In this document: positions 61,847-64,000 of the stretch, piece by piece
Numbering within the stretch: position 1 is the first letter of the stretch
Layout: the number at the start of each line of letters is the position of its first letter
NCBI GenBank assembly: GCA_037013495.1
Contig: CM072811.1
Location: 10,545,190 to 10,609,189, forward strand
DNA from: Hippophae tibetana
Taxonomy: Eukaryota > Streptophyta > Magnoliopsida > Rosales > Elaeagnaceae
Direction of reading: 5' to 3'
Length of the DNA: 64,000 nt
Notes under the pieces: generated by a model
Database searches by the model: none
Told to the model about the DNA's origin: nothing
Seen by the model: the letters and a program-made list of their open reading frames with translations, nothing else
Position numbers and translations under genes: made by a program

Positions 61847-64000
61847 ATAAACAACAAAGAAAATTTTTTTATAATGAAAAATATGAATTACAAAGATAAG
61901 ATATAAAAAATCTAAAAAATCTCATTCTTTTTATTGTCGTTTAAGATTACAACTAAAATCTATAAAATAAGTCATCTTGTTATTCAATATATATAGGATT
62001 TACTATAACAATTAATTGAAAACTACTTTCGTATGTTAATAAAAAATGTAACAAAATCGAAATTTTCCAATCTTTGTATAATGAATTTGAATTCGCTTAG
62101 ACTATACTCTCACGACGCAAACACTCAAATACAATAATCCTATTGGTTCAAATATTCATTCAAAGGTATAAAAGAATAGAGCTTTTGTATAGAAATGATC
62201 TAATAGTTTTTCATATGTTTAAAGATGAAAAAGACTAAAAATAGTGCATAATATTAATCTCGTGAAAGTAATCAAATTAAAAGATTTTATAAAGAAATAA
62301 AATATTATTTTTATCCAACGATTAAATTTATCGAATAAATTTTGAAGTAACTTTTTAGGGTTGAATAAAATGAGAAATGACTTCATGGGGAAGTATTTCC
62401 TGTATTTTTCTTTTATATTTAGCCAATTCTCCTACGGATATTGGGTGATAATATTAAGTTTGTACTATTCATTTTTTCTATTTGTTTTTATTTACATCTA
62501 CCTTTTGTTTTAGAGACATATAGTTATTAATGAAAAGGACCCATTTATAAATTATACCTATATTAAATAATAAGGTGAGTAATTAATTTGTGTTTTTTCT
62601 TTGTATTGGTTTAAGTAACCCCATATATGACTCTTTTTTAGAATTCATGAATGCATGAATACACAGACATATACTTTAAATTTCTACTTAACTTATTCAA
62701 GTGAAGTAATAAAAATAAAAATTTAACACTACATTAGGTGTAATTCAATGCAGAGGCCAAGAGAGATAATCTAACAATTTAAAATTCAAATAGTTAAGAC
62801 AAATAAACAACAAAGCAAATTTTAAAATAATGAAAAATATGAATTACAAAGATAAGATATAAAAAATCTAAAACAGCTAATTCTTTTTAATGTCGTTTAA
62901 GATTACAACTAAAATTTATAAAATAAGTCATCTTGTTATTCAATATATATAGGATTTACTATAACAATTAATTGAAAACTACTTTCGTATGTTAATAAAA
63001 AATGTAACAAAAATCGAATCTTTGTATAATGAATTTAAATTCGCTTAGACTATACTCTCACGACGCAAACGCTCAAATACAATAATCCTATTGGTTCAAA
63101 TATTCATTCAAAGGTAGAAAAGAATAGAGCTTTTGTATAGAAATGATATAATAGTTTTGCATTTGTTTAAAGATGAAAAAGGCTAAAATTAGTGCATAAT
63201 ATTAATCTCGTGAAAGTAATCAAATTAAAGGATTTTATAACAAAATAAAATATTATTTTTATCCAACGATTAAATTTATCGAATAAATTTTTAAGTAACT
63301 TTTTAGAGATGAATAAAATGCAAATTGACTTCGTGTGGAAGTATTTCCTATATTTTTCTTTTATATTTAGCCAATTCTCCTACGGATATTGGGTCATAGT
63401 ATTAAGTTTGTACTATTCATTTTTTCTATTTGTTTTATTTATATCTACTTTTTGTTTTAGAGATATATAGTTATTAATGAAAAGGACCCATTTATAAATT
63501 ATTCCTATATTAAATAATAAGGTGAGTAGTTAATTTGTGTTTTTTCTTTGTATTGGTTTAAGTAACCCCATATATGACTCTTTTTTAGAATTCATGAATG
63601 CATGAATACACAGACATATACTTTAAATTTCTACTTAACTTATTCAAGTCAAGTAATAGAAATTAAAATTTAACACTCCATTAGGTGTAATTCACTGGAG
63701 AGGCCGAGAGAGATAATCTAACAATTTAAAATTCAAATGGTTAAGACAAATAAACAACAAAGAAAATTTTAAAATAATGAAAAATATGAATTACAAAGAT
63801 AAGATATAAAAAATCTAAAATAGCTAATTCTTTTTAATGTCGTTTAAGATTACAACTAAAATCTATAAAATAAGTCATCTTGTTATTCAATATATATAGG
63901 ATTTTCTATAACAATTAATTGAAAACTACTTTCGTATGTTAATAAAAAATGTAACAAAATCGAAATTTTCCAATCTTTGTATAATGAATTTGAATTCGCT

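Larger units (their letters stand above)
6481..64000. repeat. Tandem satellite array, about 955-bp unit, 60 full copies plus one partial
   Basis: The array starts directly at the LTR end and runs off the window. Using the phase set by the LTR junction (ATAAACAAC), units begin at 6481, 7436, 8392, 9347, 10303, 11259, 12213, 13168, 14123, 15078, 16033, 16988, 17943, 18898, 19853, 20807, 21763, 22719, 23674, 24629, 25585, 26539, 27480, 28432, 29387, 30342, 31297, 32252, 33208, 34154, 35109, 36064, 37018, 37974, 38927, 39882, 40837, 41791, 42747, 43700, 44654, 45608, 46562, 47516, 48470, 49424, 50380, 51336, 52291, 53247, 54201, 55155, 56109, 57066, 58019, 58973, 59930, 60886, 61847, 62803 and 63750 (partial). 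Units are strongly AT-rich and all in one orientation. No transposon, RNA gene or convincing protein gene interrupts them. I recognise no known satellite family. Confidence 0.97.
35109..64000. repeat. Distal satellite group (units 31-61)
   Basis: Units here share CTCCTACGGATATTGG, AAAAGGACCC, TTTTTTCTATTTG and, in many, CACGACGCAAACGCTC. CTCCTACGG creates a stop (CCG TAG) at codons 5-6 of the minus-strand ORF seen in the proximal group, and many units also lose its ATG (GTGATAG). The alternating subtypes differ at GAATTACAAATATAAG versus GAATTACAAAGATAAG and TATATAATATTTAC versus TATATAGGATTTAC. Confidence 0.8.

Noticed and set aside
6481..64000. CRISPR-like array or other prokaryotic repeat system
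   Set aside because: The unit is 955 bp with no short repeat/unique spacer pattern, and the flanking element is a plant retrotransposon.
6481..64000. Shorter internal periodicity (for example five units of 191 bp) within the satellite unit
   Set aside because: I compared segments within the unit by eye and saw no internal tandem similarity; the 955/191 ratio remains numerology unless a self-alignment shows it.
6481..64000. Ribosomal intergenic spacer or 5S array
   Set aside because: No rRNA gene sequence, no internal 5S promoter boxes and no GC-rich rDNA spacer features are seen in any unit.

Overview
The window is nuclear plant DNA, most likely from a flowering plant. There is no host gene in it. 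It holds two things: (1) the 5' end of a Ty3/gypsy LTR retrotransposon of the Athila-like (Tat/Athila) type, read on the minus strand (1-6480), and (2) an uninterrupted, AT-rich tandem satellite of about 955 bp per unit (6481-64000), with 60 complete units and one partial unit. The plant assignment rests on the Athila-like Gag and protease, a primer binding site complementary to plant tRNA-Asp, and a plant-style LTR promoter. I cannot name the species.

Retroelement, read from high to low coordinates: a long LTR of 2066 bp (6480 down to 4415) bounded by the perfect short inverted repeat TGATGAG/CTCATCA; inside it an upstream G-box, three bZIP-type palindromes, a TATA box and a pyrimidine-rich start region; then the tRNA-Asp primer binding site (4391-4408); a leader with A/T homopolymers and two copies of a hairpin whose stems co-vary (3923-4046); a complete stand-alone gag ORF of 445 codons (3734-2397); a 359-bp spacer; and a second, related but diverged Gag fused to an aspartic protease (2037-1), still open at the left window edge. 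Reverse transcriptase, RNase H, integrase and the 3' LTR should lie to the left, outside the window. Two gag genes in tandem, the first with a degenerate zinc knuckle, is the most unusual coding feature here.

The LTR ends at 6480 and satellite begins at 6481 with no other sequence between them, so the element appears to have inserted into the satellite, and more satellite is expected beyond its left end.

Satellite: unit length is very constant (mostly 953-957 bp; a few are 941-952 and one is 961). Units 1-30 (to about 35.1 kb) mostly belong to one sequence group and units 31-60 mostly to another, with mosaic units between. Several multi-unit higher-order repeats are visible: three exact-length 1910-bp dimers at 13168-18897, a dimer pair at 29387-33207, a pentamer pair at 35109-44653, three dimers at 46562-52290 and a second pentamer pair at 52291-61846. 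Each unit carries a CCAAT/TATA-like pair and two short hairpins. A 76-codon minus-strand ORF recurs in many units, but it behaves as a chance ORF: the distal group has a stop at codon 6. The array holds no recognisable protein gene, tRNA, rRNA or second transposon. Scattered one-base homopolymer changes and a C-run insertion between about 49 and 62 kb may be assembly errors.
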